Shown here: positions 38,285 to 47,300 of the stretch, piece after piece
Layout of the letters: every line of letters starts with the position of its first letter
How positions within the stretch are numbered: position 1 is the stretch's first letter
Origin: Methylobacterium sp. Leaf123
GTDB taxonomy: Bacteria > Pseudomonadota > Alphaproteobacteria > Rhizobiales > Beijerinckiaceae
Reading direction: 5' to 3'
NCBI RefSeq assembly: GCF_001423405.1
Contig: NZ_LMNS01000001.1
Span: 625,384 to 689,383 of the forward strand
DNA length: 64,000 bases
The notes under the pieces: generated by a model
The model's input: only the letters and a program-made list of their open reading frames with translations
Databases searched by the model: none
Told to the model about the DNA's origin: nothing
Position numbers and translations under genes: made by a program

Positions 38285-38318
38285 CAGCGGGGCGGGCGAG
38301 CAATCGCCCGCCCCGCTG
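38285..38318 (+). terminator. Long GC stem with GCAA tetraloop after the pnt operon
   Basis: AGCGGGGCGGGCGA (38286-38299) and TCGCCCGCCCCGCT (38304-38317) pair perfectly, one more C-G pair closes it, and the loop is GCAA, a GNRA tetraloop. No U-run follows, so it may end transcripts or protect their 3' ends. It lies 40 bp before recJ. Confidence 0.6.
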
Positions 38319-38356
38319 TCGTATGCGGGGCGCAGTCTTCCCGCGCGGAAACGACT

Positions 38357-40192
38357 ATGGTCGGCCGCGTGATCGCCGCCATGCTCCTCGAATCCTCCTC
38401 GGACCTCCCGCGTCCGTTCCTCGACGTCACCGCCTCGGCACTCGGGCGGCCCTGGCGCGAGCGCTGCGGCGACCCGAGCCTCCAGGCGCTCGCCGTGACG
38501 ATGACCCAGGCCTATGGCCTGCCGGATCTGCTCGCGCGCGTCCTCGTCGGGCGCGGCGTGCGGCCGGCGGAGGCGGAAGCCTATCTCGCCCCACGTCTGC
38601 GCGACCTGATGCCGGACCCGTCGGCACTCGTGGATATGGAGGCGGCGGTCGAGCGGCTCGCCCATGCCGTGCGCGCCCGTGAGGCGGTGGCCATCTTCGG
38701 CGATTACGACGTGGACGGGGCGTCGAGCGCGGCCCTGCTGGCCGACTATCTCCGCGCGCTCGGCGTGCCGGTGCGCATCCACATCCCCGACCGCATCACC
38801 GAAGGCTACGGCCCCAATGTCGGCGCTGTCACGACCCTGCGGGAGGAGGGCGCGAGCCTGCTCGTCTGCGTCGATTGCGGCACCGCCGGCCACGAGCCGC
38901 TGGCCGCTGCCGCTTCGCTCGGCCTCGACGTGATCGTGCTCGACCACCACGGCGCGCCCGAAGAGCTTCCGCAGACGCGCGCTCTCGTCAATCCGAACCG
39001 TCTCGACGACCTGTCCGGCCTCGGCCATCTCTGCGCGGCGGGCGTGGTCTTCATGACCCTCGTCGCGCTGGCGCGCCGGCTGCGGCGGGACGGCGTCTTC
39101 GCAACATCCGCCGAGCCGCGCCTCACCGACTTCCTCGATCTCGTGGCGCTCGCCACCGTCGCCGACGTGGTGCCGCTCATAGGGCTCAACCGAGCCTTCG
39201 TCGTCCAGGGGCTCGCAGTCATGCGCGGGCGCGGGCGGCCGGGACTGGCCGCCCTCCTCGACGCGGCGGGGCTCAGCGAGCCGCCGGAGGCTTGGCATCT
39301 CGGCTTTCTCCTCGGGCCGCGCATCAATGCCGGCGGGCGGATCGGCGATGCCGGTCTCGGCGCGCGGCTGCTCACCACCGCCGATCCGATGGAGGCTCGC
39401 CGCATCGCCGACGAACTCGACCGACTCAACCGCGAGCGGCAGGCCATCGAGGCGCAGGCAGTCGCCGAGGCCGAGGCGGAGATGGATGCGCACCTCACCC
39501 GCGATCCGGACCGTCCGGTCCTGATCGCCGCCTCGCCGGAATGGCATCCTGGCATCGTCGGCCTCATCGCCGCCCGGCTCAAGGAGCGGTTTGGCCGGCC
39601 GGCCTTCGCCTTTGCGGTCAAGCCCGACGGCAGCGCGGTGGGCTCCGGCCGCTCCGTCATCGGGGCGGATCTCGGCGGTGCCGTGCGCGGCGCAGTCGAG
39701 GCGGGGCTCGCGGTCAAAGGCGGCGGGCATGCCATGGCCGCTGGCGTGACCCTCCCACCCGGAGGCCTCGCCGCCTTCGGGGAGAGCCTTACCCACGATC
39801 TCGTCGAGGCCGTCGGCCGAGCCCGCGCCGCCGAGGCGCTGCTGATCGACGGGACTGTGAGTGCCGGAGGGGCGACCGCCGAACTGGTGCGTCTGATCCA
39901 GCGGGCCGGCCCTTTCGGACAAGGGGCGCCCGAGCCGGTGATGGCATTGCCGCGCCACCGCATCGTCGATGCCGGCATCGTCGGCAATGGGCATGTCCGC
40001 GCCCGCCTCGTCAGCGGCGACGGGCAAGCGGTCGGCGCGATCGCGTTCCGTGCCGCACAGGGCCCGCTGGGCATCGCGCTGCTCGGCGGGATCGGCCGCA
40101 GCTTCCACGTCGCCGGAACCCTGTCCTGCGACCGCTGGCGCGGAGCGGAGCGGGCCCAGGTCCGAATCTGCGACGTCGCGCCCTGTGGATAG
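38357..40192 (+). CDS. recJ: Single-stranded-DNA-specific exonuclease RecJ
   Basis: A 611-residue DHH-family 5'-3' exonuclease. Motif I is IFGDYDVDGASSAAL, motif III LDHHGAPEEL, the DHHA1 domain contains GxGGGHAMAAG-like KGGGHAMAAGV, and a C-terminal OB fold follows. It acts in recombination and repair. The start is taken at ATG 38357; a second ATG lies at 38381. Confidence 0.95.
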   Translation: MVGRVIAAMLLESSSDLPRPFLDVTASALGRPWRERCGDPSLQALAVTMTQAYGLPDLLARVLVGRGVRPAEAEAYLAPRLRDLMPDPSALVDMEAAVERLAHAVRAREAVAIFGDYDVDGASSAALLADYLRALGVPVRIHIPDRITEGYGPNVGAVTTLREEGASLLVCVDCGTAGHEPLAAAASLGLDVIVLDHHGAPEELPQTRALVNPNRLDDLSGLGHLCAAGVVFMTLVALARRLRRDGVFATSAEPRLTDFLDLVALATVADVVPLIGLNRAFVVQGLAVMRGRGRPGLAALLDAAGLSEPPEAWHLGFLLGPRINAGGRIGDAGLGARLLTTADPMEARRIADELDRLNRERQAIEAQAVAEAEAEMDAHLTRDPDRPVLIAASPEWHPGIVGLIAARLKERFGRPAFAFAVKPDGSAVGSGRSVIGADLGGAVRGAVEAGLAVKGGGHAMAAGVTLPPGGLAAFGESLTHDLVEAVGRARAAEALLIDGTVSAGGATAELVRLIQRAGPFGQGAPEPVMALPRHRIVDAGIVGNGHVRARLVSGDGQAVGAIAFRAAQGPLGIALLGGIGRSFHVAGTLSCDRWRGAERAQVRICDVAPCG

Positions 40193-40281
40193 AAATTCGG
40201 CCGAGCTGATCGGTTGACACCCGATCGCGCCCTAATCATAAGGGCCTCGCCTGCCGCGAAACATACGCGGTGACCCGGTTT

Positions 40282-40365
40282 GGGGGAATGTCCCGAGCGG
40301 CAAAGGGGGCGGACTGTAAATCCGCTGCGTAAGCTTCGTAGGTTCGAGTCCTACTTCCCCCACCA
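40282..40365 (+). tRNA. tRNA-Tyr (GTA)
   Basis: The acceptor stem GGGGGAA pairs with TTCCCCC, then A73 and an encoded CCA. The anticodon loop is CTGTAAA inside the stem CGGA/TCCG, giving anticodon GTA. The long variable arm between anticodon and T arms is the class II pattern of bacterial tRNA-Tyr. The T loop is GTTCGAGTC. Total 84 bases. Confidence 0.97.
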
Positions 40366-40646
40366 AACCTGACCTTCACACTTGCGACTGTTTATTTCGC
40401 CTCGTGCCGAGTTTGTCGGCCCGCGACGGTCGCCAAGTCTTGCGTACGCTCGATTGAACTTGAAGGCGCGGGCGGCCTGAGCGCTCCCCTCGATGCAACC
40501 TGAAGCTTAGGCGTGCCGCCGTTCCGCCCTGGCCGTGCGGCATGATTCTGTTCACAGCCGAACGCTTTCGTGCCCAAAATTAACCTGCGTTAGTTCCGCT
40601 CGATTTCGAGGGCGCTAGGTTGCTGGGACTAGGCCAAGGAAACGCA

Positions 40647-41381
40647 GTGCCAAACCCGCTCGTCCGTAAGCTAGAAAATTTCATCCGCCTCACTTCCGAA
40701 GAGAAGCAGGCGTTGGAGAAGATCGCGCAGCCGACACGTCGACTGGGACCGCGTGAGGACGTGGTCCGCGATGGCGATCGGCCGCGTCATGTGAACGTCG
40801 TTCTCGAAGGCTGGGCCTGCCGCTACAAGCAACTCGAGGATGGGCGCCGTCAGGTCATCTCGATCTTCCTGCCCGGCGATCTGTGCGATCCGCATGTCTT
40901 CGTCCTGCGGAAGATGGACCACTCGCTCGGTACGCTGACCTCGGTGGTTCTCGCCGAGATTCCGGAAACCGCCATCCGGGAGATCACCCAGCAGTATCCG
41001 CGCGTGGCGGAGGCGTTGTGGTGGGAAATGCTCGTGACGGCGGCGATCCAGCGCGAATGGACCGTCAGCCTCGGTCAGCGGCTGGCGACCGAGCGTCTCG
41101 GGCATCTGTTCTGCGAGCTGTTCCTGCGCCTGCGCGCCGTCGGCATGACGAACGACACGAGCTGCGAATTCCCGATCACCCAGGCTGATCTCGGGGACGC
41201 GATGGGGCTTTCGACGGTCCACATCAATCGTACCCTCAAAGAATTACGGGCGGCGGGTTTGATCCGCCTGCGTGGCCGACAATTGACGATACCGGATTTT
41301 TCGGCGCTCCAAGCCGCGTCACTGTTCGACCCGTCTTACCTGCATTACGAGCGCGATCCCTTGAACACGGCCGAGGATTAA
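40647..41381 (+). CDS. Crp/Fnr-family transcriptional regulator
   Basis: A 244-residue regulator with an N-terminal cyclic-nucleotide-type sensor domain and a C-terminal HTH (ITQADLGDAMGLSTVHINRTL). It lacks the N-terminal cysteine cluster of oxygen-sensing Fnr, so it is not an Fe-S type. The signal is unknown. GTG 40647 with AAGGAA upstream is chosen over TTG 40620. It precedes an HWE-type kinase on the same strand by 51 bases. Confidence 0.88.
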   Translation: MPNPLVRKLENFIRLTSEEKQALEKIAQPTRRLGPREDVVRDGDRPRHVNVVLEGWACRYKQLEDGRRQVISIFLPGDLCDPHVFVLRKMDHSLGTLTSVVLAEIPETAIREITQQYPRVAEALWWEMLVTAAIQREWTVSLGQRLATERLGHLFCELFLRLRAVGMTNDTSCEFPITQADLGDAMGLSTVHINRTLKELRAAGLIRLRGRQLTIPDFSALQAASLFDPSYLHYERDPLNTAED

Positions 41382-41432
41382 GGATCGGCCGTTGGCCGAT
41401 TCATCTCAACGAGGTCAGCGAACGGCGACGTC

Positions 41433-42137
41433 ATGAACCAGGATCCGCGCGACGCACGTATAGAGGAGTTGGAGGCCGAGAATCGGCGCCTGCGCCGCTT
41501 CCTTGACGAGACCGGTTTGCCGGCGGAGCTGCGCCACAAGGTGCGCAATACGCTCTCCATGCTGCGGGCGATCATCCGTCGCTCCTCGGAGACCAGCGAT
41601 TCCCTGGAGACCTATGTCGCTCATCTCGACGGACGGCTCGACGCGCTCGCCCGCGTGCTCAATGCCCTGATGCGCAGCGTGCCCGAGGGGATCACCCTGC
41701 ATTCCCTGGTCGCCGACGAGCTGCTGGTCCATCTCGCCCGCGAGGGCGAACAGGTCGCGATTTCCGGTCCGAGCCTCCTCCTGCGCCCGGGTGCGGCGGA
41801 GGTGCTGGCCATGGCCATCCACGAACTGGCCGTGAATGCCGTCGAGCATGGCGCCCTGACCGTGCCGCAGGGCCGCATCGATGTGAGTTGGACGCTGTCG
41901 CCGCCGAGCGAGTCGTCCGGCGCCCGCCCGCAACTGACCTTCGTCTGGGAAGAAAGCGGTTTCACCGACCTCGCATCGGCACCATCGCACAGCGGCTTCG
42001 GAACGGAAGTGCTCACACGCAGCCTGCGCTACGAGTTGAAGGCGGAGACGACCCTCGCCTTCGAGCCGCGCGGCCTGCGCTGCACGATCAGCCTGCCGCT
42101 GCCGGCTCAGATTACGGTGGTCGAGGACGAGGAATAG
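41433..42137 (+). CDS. HWE/HisKA_2-type histidine kinase without sensor domain
   Basis: A 234-residue protein: a short N-terminal coiled coil (EELEAENRRLRRFLDE), the phospho-acceptor H35 in LRHKVRNTL, the N-box Asn in IHELAVNAVEHG (N135) and WEE at 172-174, the WxE of HWE kinases. The G-box GFGTEVL follows. There is no membrane or PAS domain, so the input must come from a partner. HWE kinases often signal to PhyR/EcfG stress circuits; that link is not shown here. Confidence 0.85.
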   Translation: MNQDPRDARIEELEAENRRLRRFLDETGLPAELRHKVRNTLSMLRAIIRRSSETSDSLETYVAHLDGRLDALARVLNALMRSVPEGITLHSLVADELLVHLAREGEQVAISGPSLLLRPGAAEVLAMAIHELAVNAVEHGALTVPQGRIDVSWTLSPPSESSGARPQLTFVWEESGFTDLASAPSHSGFGTEVLTRSLRYELKAETTLAFEPRGLRCTISLPLPAQITVVEDEE

Positions 42138-42186
42138 AGCATCATCCCGAAAGGCGGCTGCCGGCTTTCGGACAAAGATGATGCTC
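42137..42186. repeat. Palindromic repeat, copy C
   Basis: GAGCATCATC (from 42137) mirrors GATGATGCTC (to 42186); inside, CCGAAAG pairs with CTTTCGG around GGCTGCCGG. The best-preserved member of the three-copy family in this window. It overlaps the last base of the kinase stop codon and may also act as its transcript end. Confidence 0.75.
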
Positions 42187-42397
42187 CAGCAGCGCCTCCA
42201 TAACGGCGGATTGGCACGGTAGCCGGCCCGAACTGCGGCCTGTCGGGTACACCCGGCCGTTGTCCGCTCACCATTCCTCGATCATGCACTGTGCCAAGCG
42301 GGGCCGGGGTAGCCCCGCGGCGGATCGACGGGTACTTAACATCTGGATGCTTTCCTGGAGGCATCGCCCGTCACGAGCCACGGACCCCACCCAGCGA

Positions 42398-44383
42398 ATG
42401 CATGTCCGGATGAACTGCCTGCTGCGTTCGCCGGTCTTTGGTGGCGTTCTCCTGAGTGTCGCGGCTTTGCTCCTTCTGCCGCAGCCGGCCGCAGCCTTCG
42501 ATCTGTTCGGCCTGTTCAGCTCGGAAGAGGAGCCGCCGGCTCCGAGCGCAACGGCGCTCCCCTATAACCTGCGGATTACCGGCACCGACGACTCGGACAT
42601 TCTCCGGGCTCTGCAAGACACCTCGACGCTCTACCGTCTGCGCCAGGACGCGCCGCCGGACGGGGAGGGGCTGGTACGGCGCGCCGAGGCCGACCTGCGC
42701 CGCCTGACCGATGTGCTCTCCGGCTACGGCTATTATCAGGGCACCGTCTCGATCCGCATCGACGGCATCCCGGTGAGCGGCGAGGCCTCTTTGCCCGCCG
42801 CCGCCCGTGCCGCCGAGGCGTCGCGTGCGCGGGCGCTGGTTCCCGTGAAGATCGCGGTCGATCTCGGCCCCGCCTACACCCTGCGCACCGTGCGCGCCCT
42901 CGACCCCCGCGGCCGTCCGTTCTCGGAGGAGGTGCTGCCCGAGCGCTTCACCCGCACCGGTGACGACGTCCCGGCCCGCTCGGCGACCGTGCTCGCCCGC
43001 GAGGCGAAGATCGTCGATCGCTTCCGCGCCCTCGGCCACCCCTTCGCCAAGGCGGTGACCCGCGATCCCGTCGTGGACGACGCGGCCCACGTCATGGACG
43101 TGACCTTCACCATCGATCCGGGGCCGATGGCCGGGCTCGGTGAGGTATCGGTGAAGGCGACCGACGGGATCGATCCGGCGGTGATCCGCTCATTCATCTA
43201 TTCCGAGCCCGGCGATCCCTACTCGCCGAAGGCGATCTCCGACATCCGTCGCTCGGTCGCCCGCATCGAGGGCCTCGGCGCGGTCCGCGTGCGCGAGGGC
43301 GAGAGTCTCGACGCGCAGGGCAATTTGCCGATCTTCGTCGAGGTGAGCGAGCGCGAGCGCAATCTCATCGGCGTCTCGGCGCGCTACTCCACGGTCGATG
43401 GGCCGGGCGTGCGCGCCTACTACGCCAACCGCAACCTCTGGGGCGGCGGCGAGACCCTGCGGCTCGACGCGGACATCTACTATCTCGGCCTCGGCTTCGA
43501 TCCGTTCGCGACCCAGCGCAAGCTCGCCGGCATCGACACGACCGGGCTCGGCGGGCGCCTCTCGGCGACCTTCGTGAAGCCGGCGCTCGGCGGCACCCGC
43601 AATGATCTTCTGGCGAACCTCTTCGTCACCCGCGAGGTGCAGCAGAGCTACTTCGTGGACGCGGCCGGGGCCTCGGTTGCCGTCCGCCACCGCTTCTCCG
43701 ATACCTTCTCGGCCCAGATCGGTCTCGACGGGCAAGTCGGCCGCTCGAAGGATGCCATCGGCACCGTCGATTACCGGCTGATCGGCGTGCCGCTCTCGGT
43801 TACCTACGACTCGACCGACAGCCTGCTCGACCCCACCGAGGGTTTCCGGGTGATCGCCTCGGCGGCACCCTATCCCGGCTTCCTCGGCTCGGATCCGGGC
43901 ATCTTCGTCGCGAAAGCCCAGGGCTCGACCTATTACGCGCTCGATGACGAGGCGAAATACGTCCTCGCCGGGCGCGTCGGCTTCGGCTCGGTCTCGGGCG
44001 CCCGGCTCGATGAGATCCCCGACAATTTCCGCTTCTTCGCAGGCGGCGGCGGCTCGGTGCGCGGCTTTGCCTTCCGGACGCTGGGCCCCCGCGGGCCGTT
44101 CAACCTGCCGATCGGCGGGCGCAGCCTGCTGGAGGCCTCGATCGAGGCCCGCATCAAGATCACCGACACGATCGGCATCGTGCCGTTCTTCGACGCCGGC
44201 ACCGCCTTCGCCTCGACGCTGCCGGATTTTGATGAGCGTATCCGCAAGGCGGCGGGCATCGGCCTGCGCTACTACACCGGCATCGGTCCGATCCGCGCCG
44301 ACCTCGCCTTCCCGCTCGATCGGATCAAGGGAAATCGCGAGCTGCCGGCCGCCCTGTATATCAGCCTCGGACAGGCTTTCTGA
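42398..44383 (+). CDS. tamA: TamA-type Omp85 outer-membrane assembly protein
   Basis: A 661-residue protein. The signal peptide ends at about residue 28 (QPAAAF). POTRA-like domains (about 55-290) precede a 16-strand Omp85 barrel with GGGGSVRGFAFRTLGPRG (the VRGF/Y lid-lock motif). The C-terminus SLGQAF ends in Phe, as outer-membrane barrels do. ATG 42398 gives a proper signal peptide; 42410 is an alternative. It abuts tamB with no gap, forming the TAM complex. Confidence 0.93.
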   Translation: MHVRMNCLLRSPVFGGVLLSVAALLLLPQPAAAFDLFGLFSSEEEPPAPSATALPYNLRITGTDDSDILRALQDTSTLYRLRQDAPPDGEGLVRRAEADLRRLTDVLSGYGYYQGTVSIRIDGIPVSGEASLPAAARAAEASRARALVPVKIAVDLGPAYTLRTVRALDPRGRPFSEEVLPERFTRTGDDVPARSATVLAREAKIVDRFRALGHPFAKAVTRDPVVDDAAHVMDVTFTIDPGPMAGLGEVSVKATDGIDPAVIRSFIYSEPGDPYSPKAISDIRRSVARIEGLGAVRVREGESLDAQGNLPIFVEVSERERNLIGVSARYSTVDGPGVRAYYANRNLWGGGETLRLDADIYYLGLGFDPFATQRKLAGIDTTGLGGRLSATFVKPALGGTRNDLLANLFVTREVQQSYFVDAAGASVAVRHRFSDTFSAQIGLDGQVGRSKDAIGTVDYRLIGVPLSVTYDSTDSLLDPTEGFRVIASAAPYPGFLGSDPGIFVAKAQGSTYYALDDEAKYVLAGRVGFGSVSGARLDEIPDNFRFFAGGGGSVRGFAFRTLGPRGPFNLPIGGRSLLEASIEARIKITDTIGIVPFFDAGTAFASTLPDFDERIRKAAGIGLRYYTGIGPIRADLAFPLDRIKGNRELPAALYISLGQAF

Positions 44384-47300
44384 ATGGCGTTCTCTGCTCG
44401 CGGACGACACCGTCGCAGCCCGGCCGCCACGGCGGGCGAGGGGCGGAGCCGAGCCTACGGCCGCGCGATGGTTGCGGCCGCCTTCCTGTCGGCCGCCCTG
44501 CTGTTGGCCGCCTTCCTCACCACCGAAGACACACGCGCCGCCGACGGCGAGAAGACGGTGCTCGGCGGTCTCCTGTCGAAGGCTCTCTCGACGCCCTCGT
44601 CGCAGGTGACGATCGGCGCCGTCGATGGCGCCCTTTCCTCGGATGCCACGATCCGCGATGTGGTCATCAGCGATTCCGAGGGCCCGTGGCTGAAGCTCGA
44701 CCGCGCTCGCCTGGTCTGGCGGCGCCTTGCCCTTCTGTCCGGCCGGCTCGAAGTCGACACCCTCGAAATCGGCCGCCTCGAAGTGCTGCGCAAGCCGGTG
44801 CCCGGCCCGACGCCGGCCGAGGCCGAGCCCGATGGCAGCCTGCTGCCGGATCTGCCGGTGAAGGTCGAGATCAAAAGCTTTGCCCTGGCCGAACTGGTTT
44901 TGGGCGAGAGCGTCGCGGGCCAGCCGGCGCGGCTCGCGGGCGACGGCAAGGCCAAGCTCGGAAACCCCTCCGAGGGGCTCGACGTCAGTGCGGATTTCCG
45001 CCGCCTCGACGCGGCCGGGCGCTTCATCGCCCGGCTCCTGTTCGTGCCCAACGGCGAGCGCCTGGAGCTGAAGGCCAGTCTCGTCGAGCCGGAGGGTGGG
45101 CTGCTCTCGAAAGCGGCGAACCTTCCCGGCACACCGCCGATCAACTTCGACCTCGACGGTCGCGGCACCCTCGATGCCTTCAACGCCCGGCTCGATTTCG
45201 ATGCCGGCCCGGAGATCGGCGCGAAGGGCGGCGCACGCCTCTCGCGCATCGGCACGGACCGTCGCCTCAGCCTCGATCTGACCTCACGCATCGAAGGCCT
45301 CGTGCCGGGCCCGGCCGCGGCGATCTTCTCCGGCGAGACCAAGCTCGACGGCGGCATGGCCTTCTCCGATACGGGGTCGTTCCGCATCGACCGGCTCGAC
45401 CTCGCCTCGCGCACCGCGCGGCTCGCCATCGGCGGCACCCTCACCGCCGACCGGGTCGCGGATTTCACGATCTCGGCGCGCGCAGTCCCGACCGAGGGCG
45501 GCGTCACCAAAGCGGCTGATGCCGAGTTGGACACCCTCGTCTTCGACGGCAGCCTGAAGGGGCCGCTCTCGGCGCCGCGGGTGAAGGGCAATCTCAAGGC
45601 GGCCGGCCTGCGCACCAGCGAATCGAGCCTGGAGAAGGTTGACGCCGTTCTGAACGTCGAGCCGACGGGCGCCGACAAGGCGCAGCGCTTCACCATCACC
45701 GCCGATGCGGCCATGGACGGCCTGCGCCTCGCCGATCCGGCGCTCCGCCGCGCGGTCGGCAGCCGGGCCAAGCTGACCCTGCGCTCCGCCGCCGGCTCGG
45801 ACGGCGTGTTGGATGTCACCAACCTGACCGTCGAGTCCGACACGGCCCGCGCCGCCTATGCCGGACGGATCGGGCAGAACACGCTAGCCGGCACGCTCGA
45901 TGCGGCGTTGTCCGATATCGGCGCCTTCTCGGGCATCGCGGGCCGGACCCTTGCCGGCCGTCTCGATGCCAAGGCGGTCCTGAGCGGTGATCCCGCCCGC
46001 AAGGCGCTCTCCGCCGACCTCGACCTGCGCGGCGGCGGTCTCGTGCTCGGAGAGGCGATTGCCGACCGGCTCGTCGGCCGTGCACCGACGCTGACGGGGC
46101 GCGTCTCGCAGACCTATGACGGCTACGGTTTCGAACGCCTGCGCTTCGAGGGCGCGGGGGTTGTCGCCACCCTCCAGGGGCAGGCGGACGCCAAGACCGC
46201 CGATGTCGCCGCCCGCGCCGATCTCAAGACCCTCTCTGCTTTCGATGAGCGCCTGTCCGGGCCGGCGAGCGCCGATGCACGGCTGACGGGCTCCCTGCTC
46301 AAGCCGGCCGTCACCGTGGCACTCCGCGCACCGGAAGTGAGCGCCAACGGGCGCCCGATCCGCGATCTGCGCTTCGATGCGGCGCTGAACGACCTGCGCG
46401 ACGCGCTCGACGGCACCCTGCGCATGACCGGCGATATCGCCGGCAAGCCGCTGCGGGCCGAGGCCCACATCGCCCGGCCGACACGGAGCGACTACGCCCT
46501 CGACCGGCTCGCCTTCGCCCTCGGCTCCGTCGCGGCGGACGGCCAAGCCGTCGTCAATGCCGACAGCCTCCTCGCCGAGGGTGCGTTGACGGTCCGTGCC
46601 GGCGATCTCGGCGATCTGTCGCCGCTTGCGCTCGCGCCCACGGGCGGCAGCCTCGACGCGGCGGTGACGCTCTCCCGCGCGGGCGGGCGCCAGGACGCGA
46701 CGATCCGCGCCACCGGCACCAGCCTGCGCTACGACTCGTTCGGCCTCGCCAAGCTCGACGCGGATCTTACCGGCCGCGACCTCCGGGCCCATCCGGTCAT
46801 CGACGGCCATGCCGACGTCGCGCGGCTCGTCGCGGCGGGCCAGAGCATCGATACGGTGCGGCTCACCGCCAACGGCACGGCGGCGGCAAGCGACATCACC
46901 CTCACCGCCCAGGCCCGCGGCTTCGCCCTTGATGGCGCCGCGCGGCTGATCCCGGCCGAACGGACGCGGATCGAGATCGCGCGATTCTCGGCGCAGCGCG
47001 GCGGCGACCGTCTGGCTTTGGCCGGCCCCGCCGCGATCACCCTCGACGGTGGCTCGGCGCTGATCGAGAATCTGGTGGTCGCCGCCGGCTCCGGCCGGAT
47101 CAGCGTGCAGGGGCGGGCGGGGTCGGATCTCGACCTCAAGCTCGGCATCCGCGCCCTGCCGCTGTCGCTGGCGCGGATCGCGAGCCCGAGCCTGGCGCTC
47201 TCCGGTACGCTGGAGGGCGAGGCCGACCTGCACGGACCCGCCGCGCGGCCGGAGGGGCGCTACGCCCTCTCCGTCGCCGGCCTCGTGACACCCGAAACCC

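Noticed and set aside
40392-40577. 61-codon minus-strand frame between tRNA-Tyr and the Crp/Fnr gene
   Set aside because: No ribosome site, no family resemblance and unlikely codon use; treated as non-coding.
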